This document shows positions 1 through 9,699 of a DNA stretch of 64,000 nucleotides, one piece after another (the stretch's first letter is position 1; each line of letters opens with the position of its first letter). A program made the position numbers and the translations under genes. This DNA comes from Litorimonas taeanensis (GTDB taxonomy: Bacteria > Pseudomonadota > Alphaproteobacteria > Caulobacterales > Maricaulaceae), in assembly GCF_003634015.1 (NCBI RefSeq), contig NZ_RBII01000002.1, positions 585,597-649,596 on the forward strand, given 5' to 3'. The notes beneath the pieces are model-generated. The model was given only the letters and a program-made list of their open reading frames with translations, was not told the origin of the DNA and searched no databases.

Positions 1-456
1 ATGCCCTTTCGAGCCCGGCATATGCCCCGCAAGTGAGGCAATATTCATAATTCGGCCAAACCCTCTTTCCGCCATCATGGGGGCTAGCTTTCGGGCCAAT
101 TCACATGGCACTGTCGCCATTAGGTGAATGAATTTCGCATGGTCTTCCCACTCGCTCTCAAGGTAAGTACCAGGATGTCCATAGCCTGCATTATTAATCA
201 AGCCATCGACTTGAAGGCCTGCTGCGTTAATCTCATTAAGAAGCGTTTCAACGGCATTGGGTTTGAATAAGTCAGCCTCAAATATGTGACTTTTGGTGCC
301 GTAATCTTTTTCCAAATGCGTGGCCAGCGTCTCCATCCTATCTCTGCGGCGTGCACATAAGATTAAATCCCACCCCTGAGAGGCATATTCATTTGCCAAA
401 GCCGCTCCAAGCCCCGCAGACGCGCCAGTAATTAATATCAGAGGTTTCGTCGTCAT
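1..456 (-). CDS. SDR family NAD(P)-dependent oxidoreductase (partial)
   Basis: The reading frame starts at an ATG at 456 on the minus strand and runs off the left edge, so only about 152 N-terminal residues are present. The start carries the Rossmann cofactor loop of short-chain dehydrogenases (ITGASAGLGAALA, about residues 9-21). An NNAG motif follows near residue 90, and the sequence IMNIASLAG near residue 135 is the segment holding the catalytic serine region. The Tyr-x-x-x-Lys catalytic pair lies beyond the window. This is a cytosolic oxidoreductase of unknown substrate. The family is clear and the reaction cannot be told. No strong Shine-Dalgarno is visible. Confidence 0.88.
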   Translation of the reverse strand, partial: MTTKPLILITGASAGLGAALANEYASQGWDLILCARRRDRMETLATHLEKDYGTKSHIFEADLFKPNAVETLLNEINAAGLQVDGLINNAGYGHPGTYLESEWEDHAKFIHLMATVPCELARKLAPMMAERGFGRIMNIASLAGHMPGSKGH

Positions 457-575
457 AAGCCAGACTCAAAAGGTGACAAGATTGTGAGTATTAATATTTG
501 CATTAGCTGTTAGCTTATATCCTGTGACTTTCAAGGTTCACCTCTATATTTACGAAAATCAACTTGGAGAGCGCG

Positions 576-875
576 ATGCGAAACCGAATGAATACCTATC
601 TCTTTATGATGGCTGCGCCCGCTCTTTTGCTCACGGCCTGCGCGACGCAAGCAGACCCCGAAGCCTATATGTCATATGACTGTAAGCAATTGCGCATGCT
701 TTCCGAAAGCCGCGCACCGACAGACCCTTTCGCAGCCAATCGCGTAGGGCCCGACCCACAAGCCGGATTGTCTGGGGACCGCCAAGGTCTACGCACTCAA
801 GATGCTGACTTAGTCGAAAAGCGCGATGACGAAACCCGATCTATCCGTGCAGCTTATCTGAAGAAAGGGTGCTAG
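576..875 (+). CDS. Small hypothetical lipoprotein
   Basis: This is a 99-residue protein with a short basic N-terminus, a hydrophobic stretch and a lipobox ending in LLLTAC near residue 22, so it is probably exported and lipid-modified. The mature part is short and charged and contains YDCKQL. I do not recognise a family. A TTG at 564 would lengthen it by four residues, but that TTG overlaps the Shine-Dalgarno GGAGA (566-570), which is well placed for the ATG at 576, so I chose 576. It is followed after 19 bases by the hydroxylase gene and may be cotranscribed with it. Confidence 0.65.
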   Translation: MRNRMNTYLFMMAAPALLLTACATQADPEAYMSYDCKQLRMLSESRAPTDPFAANRVGPDPQAGLSGDRQGLRTQDADLVEKRDDETRSIRAAYLKKGC

Positions 876-894
876 CGCTTTTTGAGCCCCTGTT

Positions 895-1686
895 TTGGAT
901 AAAATTGACCTCATAAGAATAGGCATTTTTCTGGGCGCCTTAATCCTGTTTTCTGCCGCAGAAGCATTGTGGCCTAAACGCCCCCGTCTTCAAAACCGCT
1001 TTCGACGCTGGATTACGAATGTCGGCTTTGTCGTCATAGGGAGCCTCAGCCTACAATTACTCGGACCGCTTATTGCTGTTGGCATCGCAGCTTGGGCATC
1101 GCTTAAAGGGTGGGGGCTTCTCAATATAATAGACGCCCCCCTCTGGCTAGAACTTACCATCGCCTTTATTGTGTTGGATTTCGCTATTTGGTGGCAGCAT
1201 GTCTTGTCTCACAAAATTCCGATTTTATGGCGACTCCATAAGGTTCATCATGCAGACCGTGATCTGGACGCAAGTTCAGGCGTTCGCTTTCATCCCATCG
1301 AAATCTTTCTATCGATGATTTATAAATGCGGCGTCGTCTGCCTCTTGGGCCCTCCTGTAATAGCCGTGGTTATCTTTGAAATCACACTCAATGCGATGGC
1401 AATTTTTAACCATGCAAATTTGGCCCTACCGCGAGGGATAGATAGCCCTCTGCGTAAAATCATAGTGACCCCCGACATGCACCGCGTCCATCATTCTGTA
1501 ATCTGGCAGGAGAGCCAAAAGAACTATGGATTTAACTTATCGATTTGGGACCGCCTGTTTAAAACCTATCAAGCCGCGCCCCAAGCGGGTCAACAAGGGA
1601 TGGCGCTGGGTTTAAGCGACGCTCAAACCAATGACCCACAATATCTGGGCTGGAGTCTGTGGCTCCCCTTTCGTAAATATAAATGA
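895..1686 (+). CDS. Sterol desaturase / fatty acid hydroxylase family membrane protein
   Basis: This 263-residue integral membrane protein has several hydrophobic segments (about residues 7-23, 41-68, 82-98 and 145-165). It carries the histidine clusters of the fatty acid hydroxylase superfamily: HVLSH, HKVHH and later HRVHH near residue 198. These bind a di-iron centre that hydroxylates or desaturates lipids using O2. The substrate (sterol, carotenoid or fatty acid) cannot be told from sequence. The start is a TTG at 895 with no strong ribosome binding site. No other in-frame Met occurs before the membrane segments, so this start is a best guess. Confidence 0.85.
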   Translation: MDKIDLIRIGIFLGALILFSAAEALWPKRPRLQNRFRRWITNVGFVVIGSLSLQLLGPLIAVGIAAWASLKGWGLLNIIDAPLWLELTIAFIVLDFAIWWQHVLSHKIPILWRLHKVHHADRDLDASSGVRFHPIEIFLSMIYKCGVVCLLGPPVIAVVIFEITLNAMAIFNHANLALPRGIDSPLRKIIVTPDMHRVHHSVIWQESQKNYGFNLSIWDRLFKTYQAAPQAGQQGMALGLSDAQTNDPQYLGWSLWLPFRKYK

Positions 1687-1765
1687 CTATATTTTCGCGT
1701 TAATTTTATTATCACTTGAGAGACAACGCATCAGGGACTAGCCTATTCTTCACAAAGGGGGCGTT

Positions 1766-2317
1766 ATGCTGATTTGGACTATTCTTGCGATTTTCATAGC
1801 GCTTCTGGTCGGGGTAGCGTTGGTTTTCAACCAATTGGTTCAAGCCCGACAAATGGTCAGTAATGGCTGGGCCGACATCGCTGTACAGCTAAAACGCCGG
1901 GCTGACCTTATCCCCAATATTGTGGACACGGTTAAGGCCTATGCTCAACATGAAAGACAGCTTTTCATTGATGTCACTGAAAAGCGCAATGCGGCCCTAT
2001 CCGCAGGCGATAACCCAAAGGCAAGAGGCGCTGCCGAAGGTGCTTTGGCCCAACCTGTTACGCGCCTCTTGGCTGTTGCCGAAGACTACCCCGATTTGAA
2101 AGCCTCTCAGAACTTTCTCGACTTACAAAATGAGTTGAGCGAAACAGAAGATAAAATTGAAATGGCGCGGCGTTTTTACAACGGCGCTGTGCGCCAATAT
2201 AATACGAAAGTCGAATCTGTGCCGAGCAATTTAGTCGCCGCCCCTTTTGGATTTAAGCAGGCTGATTATTTTAATATTGCCGAAGAAGATTACGCCGTAC
2301 CCACCGTTGATATATAG
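1766..2317 (+). CDS. lemA: LemA family protein
   Basis: This is a 183-residue protein with one N-terminal membrane anchor (about residues 3-21). A long helical domain follows with the LemA signature, including QLKRRADLIPNIVDTVKAYA and FNVAE-like FNIAEED near the C-terminus. LemA proteins are four-helix membrane-anchored proteins of poorly known function. They are often encoded next to DUF2207 proteins or TPM-domain proteins, and here the next gene is indeed a DUF2207 protein 11 bases downstream. A GGGGGC stretch precedes the ATG. The family call is firm and the role is unknown. Confidence 0.9.
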   Translation: MLIWTILAIFIALLVGVALVFNQLVQARQMVSNGWADIAVQLKRRADLIPNIVDTVKAYAQHERQLFIDVTEKRNAALSAGDNPKARGAAEGALAQPVTRLLAVAEDYPDLKASQNFLDLQNELSETEDKIEMARRFYNGAVRQYNTKVESVPSNLVAAPFGFKQADYFNIAEEDYAVPTVDI

Positions 2318-2327
2318 GGGGCGGATT

Positions 2328-4106
2328 ATGGTACAATTCACGGTTTTTTCTTTACTTCGCAGCCTATTATGTATGGCTATACTTTTGTTCGCCGTCACAA
2401 ATACAGCCGCCGAAGAGCGTTACACATCTTATGATATTCAAATAGAGGTCGAGAAAAGCGGCGCAATCACTGTAACGGAAACGATTAATTTAATCGCTGA
2501 GAACGACCAAATTAAACGCGGTATTTTTAGAGAGCTCCCACGCTACTATAGTTTTCTGGATGTAAAGCTCGAAAATGACTATCAACTTCTCTCTATAAAA
2601 AGAAACGGGAAGGCAGAGAACTATACCGTTATCGAAAATGGCAACGCCGTGACATGGCGCATTGGCCGCGCAGATTATATATTGCCCGTTGGGCCGCATA
2701 GCTATGAAATTAAATACCGCGTACCAGAACAAATACGGCGTCACCGAGATGATGAAAGCGGCCCAGATCGAGACGAGCTATATTGGAATGCAACAGGCAG
2801 TTACGTTCTTTTCCCTGTTGAGAAAGCCTCTGCGACAATTATCTTTCCCGAAGGGGCAAATATTATTGACGCGGCCGCTTATATCGGTCGCTATGGTGAA
2901 AACCGTAAAAATTACACACAACAGATACAGGGCAATGTGGTTTCATTTTCCACAACTCAAGGCCTTCTCCCGCGCGAAGGTCTGACGGTCTCTGCGGCCA
3001 TCAAGCCTAATATTATCGCCCCGATGAGCGCCGAACGAAAACGCGAATTAGAGTGGATTCGTAATGGCGGCAAAGTGGTCTTGGGCCTTGGGGGTGTGGG
3101 GTTATTCTTATATTATATCATGATGTGGAACCGTGTGGGGCGTGACCCAGTCAAGCCGCCCGTCTTCCCGCGTTACGCCCCACCCAAAGGCTACTCTCCG
3201 GCTGCCGTACATTTCATCCATTTCAAAGGTTTTCGCAAAATGGATGCCATGACCGCCTTGATGATGGGATTAAGCCTGAGAGATGTCCTCGACATCAAAG
3301 CCGAGAAAAAGAAAACAACCATCATTTCGGCCCCCGAAAATATACCGCAAGCGCAACTCTTGTCGGACGAAACTCAATTCATGAAAGTCTTCTTTCCCAA
3401 GAAACATCCTGAGAAGATTGTTCTCGACCGCAAAACAGATGCAAGATTCTACAAACGCGTTATACGGTTTAAATCCTATCTTAGAAAAAAATATAGCCAT
3501 GATTATCACCGGTCTAATGCTGGCTGGGGACTATTGGGGATCATCCTAAGCGTCGTCATGGTCTTTGTAGTGCTCAGCCTGCCCGTCTCATTATCTGGCG
3601 CTATGGTTGGTGGATTTATTTTACTCATTGCTGCGTTAAATATTCTGTTTTTTATCCTTTTACGGGCTCCTACGAAAAAGGGCGCTCAAATCAACTCAGA
3701 AATTGACGGGTTCAAACTCTATTTAAATACCGCCGAAGAGAAGCGTATTAATACGGCGAACCCTATTGGAGATAGACCTCCTTTGATGACAGTCGAGCTT
3801 TATGAGCGCTTCTTGCCCTATGCCGTAGCTCTTGGCGTAGAAAAACCGTGGACGAAACAATTTGAGAAGACATTACCACTTGAAGCCAAGGAGTATCGAC
3901 CACGATATGCCCATGGTTCTTTGATTGATGGTAAAGGCGGCAACCCCTTTAAGATGAGTGAAGCCCTGGCCACAGCTATGACTGCAGGCGTCGCCGCAGC
4001 GGCGCCCGTCAGCCAGTCCTCAAGCTCAGGTGGTTTTTCATCAGGGAGTGGAGGCGGCGGGTTTTCTGGCGGCGGCGGCGGCGGCGGCGGTAGCGGCGGC
4101 TGGTAG
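2328..4106 (+). CDS. DUF2207 domain membrane protein with Gly/Ser-rich tail
   Basis: This is about 592 residues from the ATG at 2328, which follows a GGGGGCGG stretch. The open frame extends upstream into lemA, but that would add an implausible N-terminus before the signal peptide. A signal peptide (about residues 1-27, ending NTAAEE) leads into a beta-rich extracytoplasmic domain with the DUF2207 pattern (GIFRELPRYY, YWNATG). It is followed by a membrane helix near residue 250, paired helices near residues 405-445 and a cytosolic part. The last 35 residues are almost only Ser and Gly, the usual tail of this family. It pairs with lemA, and the biochemical role is unknown. Confidence 0.87.
   Translation: MVQFTVFSLLRSLLCMAILLFAVTNTAAEERYTSYDIQIEVEKSGAITVTETINLIAENDQIKRGIFRELPRYYSFLDVKLENDYQLLSIKRNGKAENYTVIENGNAVTWRIGRADYILPVGPHSYEIKYRVPEQIRRHRDDESGPDRDELYWNATGSYVLFPVEKASATIIFPEGANIIDAAAYIGRYGENRKNYTQQIQGNVVSFSTTQGLLPREGLTVSAAIKPNIIAPMSAERKRELEWIRNGGKVVLGLGGVGLFLYYIMMWNRVGRDPVKPPVFPRYAPPKGYSPAAVHFIHFKGFRKMDAMTALMMGLSLRDVLDIKAEKKKTTIISAPENIPQAQLLSDETQFMKVFFPKKHPEKIVLDRKTDARFYKRVIRFKSYLRKKYSHDYHRSNAGWGLLGIILSVVMVFVVLSLPVSLSGAMVGGFILLIAALNILFFILLRAPTKKGAQINSEIDGFKLYLNTAEEKRINTANPIGDRPPLMTVELYERFLPYAVALGVEKPWTKQFEKTLPLEAKEYRPRYAHGSLIDGKGGNPFKMSEALATAMTAGVAAAAPVSQSSSSGGFSSGSGGGGFSGGGGGGGGSGGW
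4068..4090 (+). repeat. GGC trinucleotide run
   Basis: Seven perfect GGC units plus two bases encode the polyglycine stretch in the C-terminal tail of the DUF2207 protein. Length changes here would stay in frame, so this would vary tail length rather than switch the gene off. Confidence 0.8.
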
Positions 4107-4128
4107 GTTTTCGCTCTCAGAATATGGC

Positions 4129-5010
4129 TTAAGGCACATCTGCATCATCGCCTTGCGGCGTTAAAGCTTGAAAATCGAAAATATCGGTATCGAGCAAATG
4201 TGACGGCCGAACATGAGACAGCGCTCGCATCATACTTGATTTCGTTCCGGGGGCTTTTGCTTCCCACTCTCTGAGCCTCTGCCCCATTAATTGCCGCTGA
4301 AGACCATCCTGAGACCCGCACAAATTACACGGAATTATCGGGCAGTTCAGAGCGGCTGTATAACGGGCAAGATCGCTTTCCTCGATATCAATCAAAGGCC
4401 GCAAAACAGTTACGTCCCCAGCGTCATTTAAGAGCTTACCCGGCATAGCGGCCAGACGTCCGCCCTTTGTCAGGTTCATCATAAAGGTCGCCAGAGCGTC
4501 TTCACGGTGATGTCCCAAAACAATGGCATCACAGCCCTCTTCTCTCGCCACGCGATATAATATACCGCGCCTAAGCCGAGAGCATAATGAACAGAAGGTT
4601 TTATTTTCGGCGACTTTATCAACCACTATGGAATAAGTGTCTCGGGTTTCTATGCGATAAGGCATACCAAAACTCTCAAACCAGTTAGGTAAGGTGTCCG
4701 CCGGAAATCCTGGCTGTTTTTGGTCTAGGTTACACGCCAAAAGGTCAACAGGCAGATCGCCATGAGCTTTTAGATCTAATAAAATTGCGAGTAAGGCATG
4801 GCTGTCTTTACCGCCAGAAAGACAAATTAGCCATTTGGGCGGCTCGCCCGTATTTGTCCCGACCATGCCATATCGGCGAATACTATCACCAGCTTGCCGC
4901 TTTAGGCGCTTACGAAGGCGGTTGAAATTTGTTGTGCCTGGCGCACGTGAAAATAAATCACGGGCTATCGCGCCATAATCAACGTCATCAAGGGGTAAAA
5001 TATCGACCAT
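4129..5010 (-). CDS. ttcA: tRNA 2-thiocytidine(32) synthetase TtcA
   Basis: This is a 293-residue PP-loop ATPase. The ATP-binding SGGKDS is at residues 65-70. The cysteines expected for the TtcA iron-sulfur cluster are present as C140/C143 (CSLC) and C228/C231 (CNLC). TtcA thiolates cytidine 32 in the anticodon loop of some tRNAs, activating C32 with ATP and using an Fe-S cluster and a sulfur donor. The gene starts directly after the TAA of the upstream MscS-like gene, so the two are probably cotranscribed. Length and motifs fit the family throughout. Confidence 0.93.
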   Translation of the reverse strand: MVDILPLDDVDYGAIARDLFSRAPGTTNFNRLRKRLKRQAGDSIRRYGMVGTNTGEPPKWLICLSGGKDSHALLAILLDLKAHGDLPVDLLACNLDQKQPGFPADTLPNWFESFGMPYRIETRDTYSIVVDKVAENKTFCSLCSRLRRGILYRVAREEGCDAIVLGHHREDALATFMMNLTKGGRLAAMPGKLLNDAGDVTVLRPLIDIEESDLARYTAALNCPIIPCNLCGSQDGLQRQLMGQRLREWEAKAPGTKSSMMRALSHVRPSHLLDTDIFDFQALTPQGDDADVP

Positions 5011-6636
5011 TTATTTCTTTGTATATACGACGCGTTGCGGGAACGGGATTTCAATCTTATGGGCTTTCAAAGCCCGCCAAATAATAAAGCCTACATCTGA
5101 TGTAAATTTATTTGGGCCATCATCAACACCTTCGCACCAAAACTCGACGCACATATTTATGGCGCTATCCCCAAAGGATCGAAACTCCACACTAGGCAGG
5201 TCAGGCTCGCCCAGCACATCAGGATGCTCCAAGACAGCGTCGCGGATAATTGGGACAAGGGCATCAAGATCAGTGTCATATGCAACCCCAAAATCAACTT
5301 CATATCGCTGGAGTGGATTATCATGCGTCCAGTTTTCATAAGCACCTTCTGTAAAAGATGTATTGGGTACAATGATGTCTTTTCCGTCTGCGGTCGCAAC
5401 CGTTGTAGAACGCATATTAATAGCGCGCACACGGCCAAAATTTTCACCTTCCATCATTACGAAATCCCCGACCTTTACGGAGCGGTCAAATAAGATGATG
5501 AGGCCTGAAACAAAATTTGCGGCGATCGGTTGGAGGCCCAAACCAATCCCTAATGATAAAGCCGAAAAGATAACCACGAGTCCAGATAATGGCACTTTTG
5601 CCGCGCCCAGAACCAAAATAAACACCAAGGCAAAAATAAGGATTTGAAAAATTTTTGCCGCGACTTCTCGAGTTGTCACATCAAGATTATCTTGTGCCCG
5701 AATGGCGTCTTGCCCCCGTGCATTTAGCAAGTTCCCAAGTTTAAAGAAAATAACGCCAAAAATCAGCAGTAATATGACCGTCATCAATGTAATAGGCTTG
5801 CCGCCCATCGCCATTAATTCTGTACTGTTTAAAAGCCCTTTAAACTCATCATAATAGCCAAACACCATCAATAGAGCGAGCGGGATTAAGACCCATGTCG
5901 CGACTTTGCGTGTTAAGTCATTGGGCGCAAAATCTTTAATGGCCGAGAATAAAAGGAAAACAACCGCCAGCCCCTGCACCAATTTTACGAGCCAATCCTG
6001 CCCCGCAATCGGTATATTTTTTAAAACCACAGCAAAAAGGGCCAAAAGCGCAACAAGAAATATCGGACGTAGCAAATTCCGCGCGCGGTAAATAATATCA
6101 CGCACAGCTTTCAACTTCACGTCTTTGGCAGGTTCACTCCGAAATAGGAATAGTCGTTTCTTCAACACCCCTGCAAAGATAGGGGCTAAAAAATACGCCG
6201 TAATAATGGCGCCGATCTGAGCCAAGAACGGCACGCTGCTTAGCCAACCTAAAATCTTGTTCAAAACCTTTTCGCCCAAAGCTTTTATCTCTGCGCCAGA
6301 AGTCGGGAAAACGCTGTCCTTTTCCGCGATAGGGTCTTGGTTGGCCTCTGAGTTTTCTTCGGTGGCTTCTTGTTGAAGGCGTATAGCTTCAACTAATGCT
6401 TTATCCGCCGCCGCCCGCGCTTCTAGCGCCGCTTTGATAGCCGGGTCATCCAAATCAATACTCTGTGTTTGCGTCGCATTTTGTTCTGGAAGAGCGGGCT
6501 CTTCTTCAGCCGTCACTGGCTCAGATACTGATGGTTGCGTGACTGGAGGCGCCGCATTTTCATCCTGCGCCCATATCGTCTGGCTAGTGAATGCCCAAAA
6601 GAGAATGAAACAAAGTATTGTTCGCAAAGCGGCCAT
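5011..6636 (-). CDS. Mechanosensitive ion channel family protein (MscS type)
   Basis: This is a 541-residue inner-membrane protein. A signal peptide (residues 1-23, TIWAQDE) precedes a long acidic, alanine-rich periplasmic segment. Several membrane helices follow (about residues 138-156, 190-235, 245-262, 280-300 and 325-375). The pore-lining helix and MscS beta domain are visible as GLGLQPIAANFVSG and DRSVKVGDFV. Such channels open on membrane tension and release solutes after osmotic downshock. It is larger than the E. coli MscS (286 residues), as in other long MscS relatives. It lies immediately upstream of ttcA. Confidence 0.9.
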   Translation of the reverse strand: MAALRTILCFILFWAFTSQTIWAQDENAAPPVTQPSVSEPVTAEEEPALPEQNATQTQSIDLDDPAIKAALEARAAADKALVEAIRLQQEATEENSEANQDPIAEKDSVFPTSGAEIKALGEKVLNKILGWLSSVPFLAQIGAIITAYFLAPIFAGVLKKRLFLFRSEPAKDVKLKAVRDIIYRARNLLRPIFLVALLALFAVVLKNIPIAGQDWLVKLVQGLAVVFLLFSAIKDFAPNDLTRKVATWVLIPLALLMVFGYYDEFKGLLNSTELMAMGGKPITLMTVILLLIFGVIFFKLGNLLNARGQDAIRAQDNLDVTTREVAAKIFQILIFALVFILVLGAAKVPLSGLVVIFSALSLGIGLGLQPIAANFVSGLIILFDRSVKVGDFVMMEGENFGRVRAINMRSTTVATADGKDIIVPNTSFTEGAYENWTHDNPLQRYEVDFGVAYDTDLDALVPIIRDAVLEHPDVLGEPDLPSVEFRSFGDSAINMCVEFWCEGVDDGPNKFTSDVGFIIWRALKAHKIEIPFPQRVVYTKK

Positions 6637-6753
6637 ATAGATAGTTCCCGAAAAGTTTGAGAGTCCCTAAGACACTCTTCGTTTTTTTTCAAACAAATAT
6701 GGCTTTTGTAAAGGGTTTCGCGCTATAGGCAGTCCCGAATTACGGAGCCAATA

Positions 6754-7977
6754 ATGTCTAAGCCAAAAAAAGTCGTCCTCGCCTATTCTGGCGGTCTTGA
6801 TACATCCATCATCCTTAAATGGTTGCAAGAGGAAAAGGGCTATGAAGTCGTCACCTTCACGGCAGATCTCGGCCAAGGTGAAGAGCTAGAGCCAGCCCGC
6901 CGCAAGGCAGAAGCCCAAGGCGTAAAAGAAATCTTTATTGATGACTTGCGCGAAGAATTTGTGCGTGATTTTGTCTTTCCAATGATGCGCGCCAATGCGG
7001 TTTATGAGGGGCTATACCTGCTCGGCACATCCATCGCGCGGCCGCTTATCTCTAAGCGCCAAATCGAAATCGCGCATATGGTCGGCGCCGATGCCGTTTG
7101 TCACGGCGCAACAGGTAAAGGCAATGACCAGGTTCGCTTTGAACTGGGCTATTATGCTCTTGACCCAGACATCAAAGTTATTGCGCCGTGGAGAGAATGG
7201 GATCTGAATTCTCGGACCAAGCTCTTAGAATATGCGGAAAAGCACGGCATTGAAATTGCCAAAGACAAACGCGGTGAAGCACCGTTCTCTGTCGACGCCA
7301 ACCTCCTTCACACATCATCCGAGGGCAAAGCTTTGGAAGACCCGAATGAGGAAGCTCCAGAATTTGTCTATCAGCGCACAGTCTCGCCCGAAGAGGCTCC
7401 TGACAAGCCGACCTATATCACGATTGGTTTTGAAAAAGGCGATGCAGTCTCGATTGACGGTGAAGCGATGTCACCTGCCACGCTTCTAACGGCCTTGAAT
7501 AAACTTGGCGGCGACAACGGCATTGGCCGCCTTGACCTACTTGAAAACCGTTTCGTTGGCATGAAGTCACGCGGTATTTATGAAACACCTGGCGGAACCA
7601 TTTTGCTTATGGCGCATCGCGGCATTGAGCAAATCACTATGGATAAAGGTGCAGCGCATTTAAAAGATGAATTAATGCCAAAATATGCTGAGCTGATCTA
7701 CAATGGCTATTGGTTCTCACCAGAGCGCGAAATGCTTCAAGCGGCGATTGACGCCTCACAAGAATTGGTGACAGGAACTGTACGCCTTAAGCTTTACAAA
7801 GGCAGTGTCGACATTGTTGGCCGCGACAGCCCGTACTCACTTTACTCTCAAGAACACGTCACTTTCGAAGAAGACGATGTTTATGATCAAGCCGATGCTG
7901 GCGGGTTCATCAAAATCAATGCTCTGCGTTTACGCTTGTTAAAAGCCAGAGACAGAAAAGCTGGAAAAAACACTTAG
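6754..7977 (+). CDS. argG: Argininosuccinate synthase
   Basis: This 407-residue protein has the expected length for ArgG. The N-terminal P-loop is AYSGGLDTS (residues 10-18). Further family signatures are [13 protein letters not shown] and a citrulline/aspartate-binding stretch near NLLHTSSEG. It joins citrulline and aspartate with ATP to give argininosuccinate, the penultimate arginine-biosynthesis step. It is a single gene facing away from the MscS-ttcA unit, with a perfect hairpin downstream at 8020-8049. Confidence 0.97.
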   Translation: MSKPKKVVLAYSGGLDTSIILKWLQEEKGYEVVTFTADLGQGEELEPARRKAEAQGVKEIFIDDLREEFVRDFVFPMMRANAVYEGLYLLGTSIARPLISKRQIEIAHMVGADAVCHGATGKGNDQVRFELGYYALDPDIKVIAPWREWDLNSRTKLLEYAEKHGIEIAKDKRGEAPFSVDANLLHTSSEGKALEDPNEEAPEFVYQRTVSPEEAPDKPTYITIGFEKGDAVSIDGEAMSPATLLTALNKLGGDNGIGRLDLLENRFVGMKSRGIYETPGGTILLMAHRGIEQITMDKGAAHLKDELMPKYAELIYNGYWFSPEREMLQAAIDASQELVTGTVRLKLYKGSVDIVGRDSPYSLYSQEHVTFEEDDVYDQADAGGFIKINALRLRLLKARDRKAGKNT

Positions 7978-8019
7978 GCCCGAGGCCAGACCGCCTCATT
8001 TAGACGCTTTATCACTTTC

Positions 8020-8049
8020 GCCATTGACGCTTGATAAGGCGTCAATGGC
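8020..8049 (+). terminator. Perfect 11-bp hairpin after argG
   Basis: GCCATTGACGC (8020-8030) and its exact reverse complement (8039-8049) flank an 8-nt loop. It lies 43 bases after argG. Only a weak T-rich stretch follows, so it may be an inefficient terminator or an RNA-stabilising stem. Confidence 0.5.
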
Positions 8050-8193
8050 CTTTGATTAAGGCCCCTCGTAAAAGTTACACCTCACGCATAAATCTTGTGC
8101 CATTTGTCAAAATAAGGGCTGTTTTATTCGTCCCATTTGGCGTAGCGAGAGGAATATTTTTAATGCCCCTAAAGTCTGACAAAAGGTAGATTT

Positions 8194-9612
8194 ATGGCGA
8201 CCTCATCCTCAAAAGAATTAAACTTCCGTCAAAGCGTTGATTTGATGTTCAATCGCGCAGCGAGCTTTGTGGACATCTCTCCAAAGCTCATTGAAAAAAT
8301 CCGCGTTTGTAATGCCACCTATACGGTTCGCTTTGGTGTGAAACTTCGTAACGAAGTTCATACTTTTGTGGGCTATCGCGCGGTGCATTCCGAACACAAA
8401 GAGCCCGTTAAAGGCGGTATTCGCTATTCTTTGGACGTGAACCAAGACGAGGTCGAGGCGCTCGCCGCTTTGATGACCTATAAAACAGCCCTTGTTGAAG
8501 TTCCTTTTGGCGGATCAAAAGGGGGGCTTTGCATCAACCCTAAGGATTGGACAGAAGAAGAGCTAGAGCGCATTACCCGCCGCTTTACTTTTGAACTCTC
8601 TCGCCGCGATCTTATCCACCCTTCATTAAACGTACCGGCGCCAGATATGGGCACGGGTGAACGTGAAATGGCATGGATGATGGATGAATTCCGCCGTCTT
8701 CATAATGATAATATTGATGCTGTCGCCTGTGTAACAGGAAAGCCTGTCCATTTGGGCGGAATTGAAGGCCGCGTCGAGGCCACTGGCCGCGGCGTGCAAT
8801 ATGCGCTTCGTGAATATTTCCGTCACCCCGATGATGTCAAAAAAGGCGGATTTAAAGGCGATCTAGATGGGAAAACCGTCATCGTTCAGGGCCTTGGGAA
8901 TGTGGGATATCACGCCGCTCTATTCCTCTCCGAAGAAGACGGGGCCATTATTACAACCGTCATCGAACGCGGCGGCATTATTAAAAACCCCAATGGGATT
9001 AATATTCGCGCGTTAAGAGACCACATGAATTCAGGTCGACCTTTGGCTGATTTCGAAAGCGGAACCTTTGAACCGCCAAATGACGCAGCGATTTGTGGTA
9101 AATGCGACATCCTTATCCCTGCTGCATTAGAGGGTGTTATCAATGTAGAAAACGCCCACAACATTAAGGCTAGCCTTATTATTGAGGCGGCCAATGGTCC
9201 CGTGACTGCCAAAGCCGACAAAATCCTGCGAGATAGAGGCATCTTCATTATTCCAGACATGTATGCCAATGCGGGCGGTGTGACTGTTTCTTATTTTGAG
9301 TGGGTTAAAAACGTCAACCATATCCGTTTCGGTCGTTTACAGCGCCGGAATGAAGAGCGTAAATATCACATTTTGATTGATGCGCTTGAAAGCCAAGGTA
9401 TGAATTTTAAAGATAACTTTAAAAAAGAATATTTGGAAGGCGCAGGCGAACTTGCTCTTGTACGTGCTGGTCTCGACGACACTATGCGGACAGCCTATCA
9501 AAACATCAAAACAGCCTTGGAAAACAAACCTGAACTAGAAGACTTCCGCACAGCAGCCTTTTACAGTGTTATCGAAGACATCGCTCTACATTACCGTAGC
9601 ATTGGACTGTAA
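8194..9612 (+). CDS. Glu/Leu/Phe/Val dehydrogenase (glutamate dehydrogenase)
   Basis: This is a 472-residue cytosolic dehydrogenase. The substrate lysines sit in PVKGGIRY (K73) and in VPFGGSKGG (K109), with the NPAPD-like loop VPAPDMGTG near residue 150. The Rossmann nucleotide loop GLGNVG is at about residues 233-238. It interconverts glutamate with 2-oxoglutarate and ammonia using NAD(P). Together with the arginine succinyltransferase genes further along, it would feed arginine-derived glutamate into central metabolism. It stands alone, with a strong terminator 24 bases downstream. Coenzyme preference is not certain from sequence. Confidence 0.92.
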   Translation: MATSSSKELNFRQSVDLMFNRAASFVDISPKLIEKIRVCNATYTVRFGVKLRNEVHTFVGYRAVHSEHKEPVKGGIRYSLDVNQDEVEALAALMTYKTALVEVPFGGSKGGLCINPKDWTEEELERITRRFTFELSRRDLIHPSLNVPAPDMGTGEREMAWMMDEFRRLHNDNIDAVACVTGKPVHLGGIEGRVEATGRGVQYALREYFRHPDDVKKGGFKGDLDGKTVIVQGLGNVGYHAALFLSEEDGAIITTVIERGGIIKNPNGINIRALRDHMNSGRPLADFESGTFEPPNDAAICGKCDILIPAALEGVINVENAHNIKASLIIEAANGPVTAKADKILRDRGIFIIPDMYANAGGVTVSYFEWVKNVNHIRFGRLQRRNEERKYHILIDALESQGMNFKDNFKKEYLEGAGELALVRAGLDDTMRTAYQNIKTALENKPELEDFRTAAFYSVIEDIALHYRSIGL

Positions 9613-9635
9613 TAATTGCGTTTATACCCAACAAT

Positions 9636-9665
9636 AAAGCCCAGCTAAAAGCTGGGCTTTTTCGT
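9636..9665 (+). terminator. Rho-independent terminator after glutamate dehydrogenase
   Basis: An 11-bp perfect stem (9636-9646 with 9650-9660) encloses a 3-nt loop and ends in a T-run. The A-rich 5' arm lets it also act on transcripts from the opposite-strand gene that ends at 9700. Confidence 0.9.
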
Positions 9666-9699
9666 TTCAAGAATTTGTGTTTATAACGCTTCGTTTGGA

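Noticed and set aside
2247-2327. Longer start for the DUF2207 gene inside lemA
   Set aside because: It would put 27 residues before the signal peptide and overlap lemA by 71 bases. The ATG at 2328 has a G-rich ribosome site and directly begins the signal peptide.
4068-4090. GGC repeat as a phase-variation tract
   Set aside because: It is a trinucleotide in frame within a known Gly-rich tail, so changes cannot switch expression.
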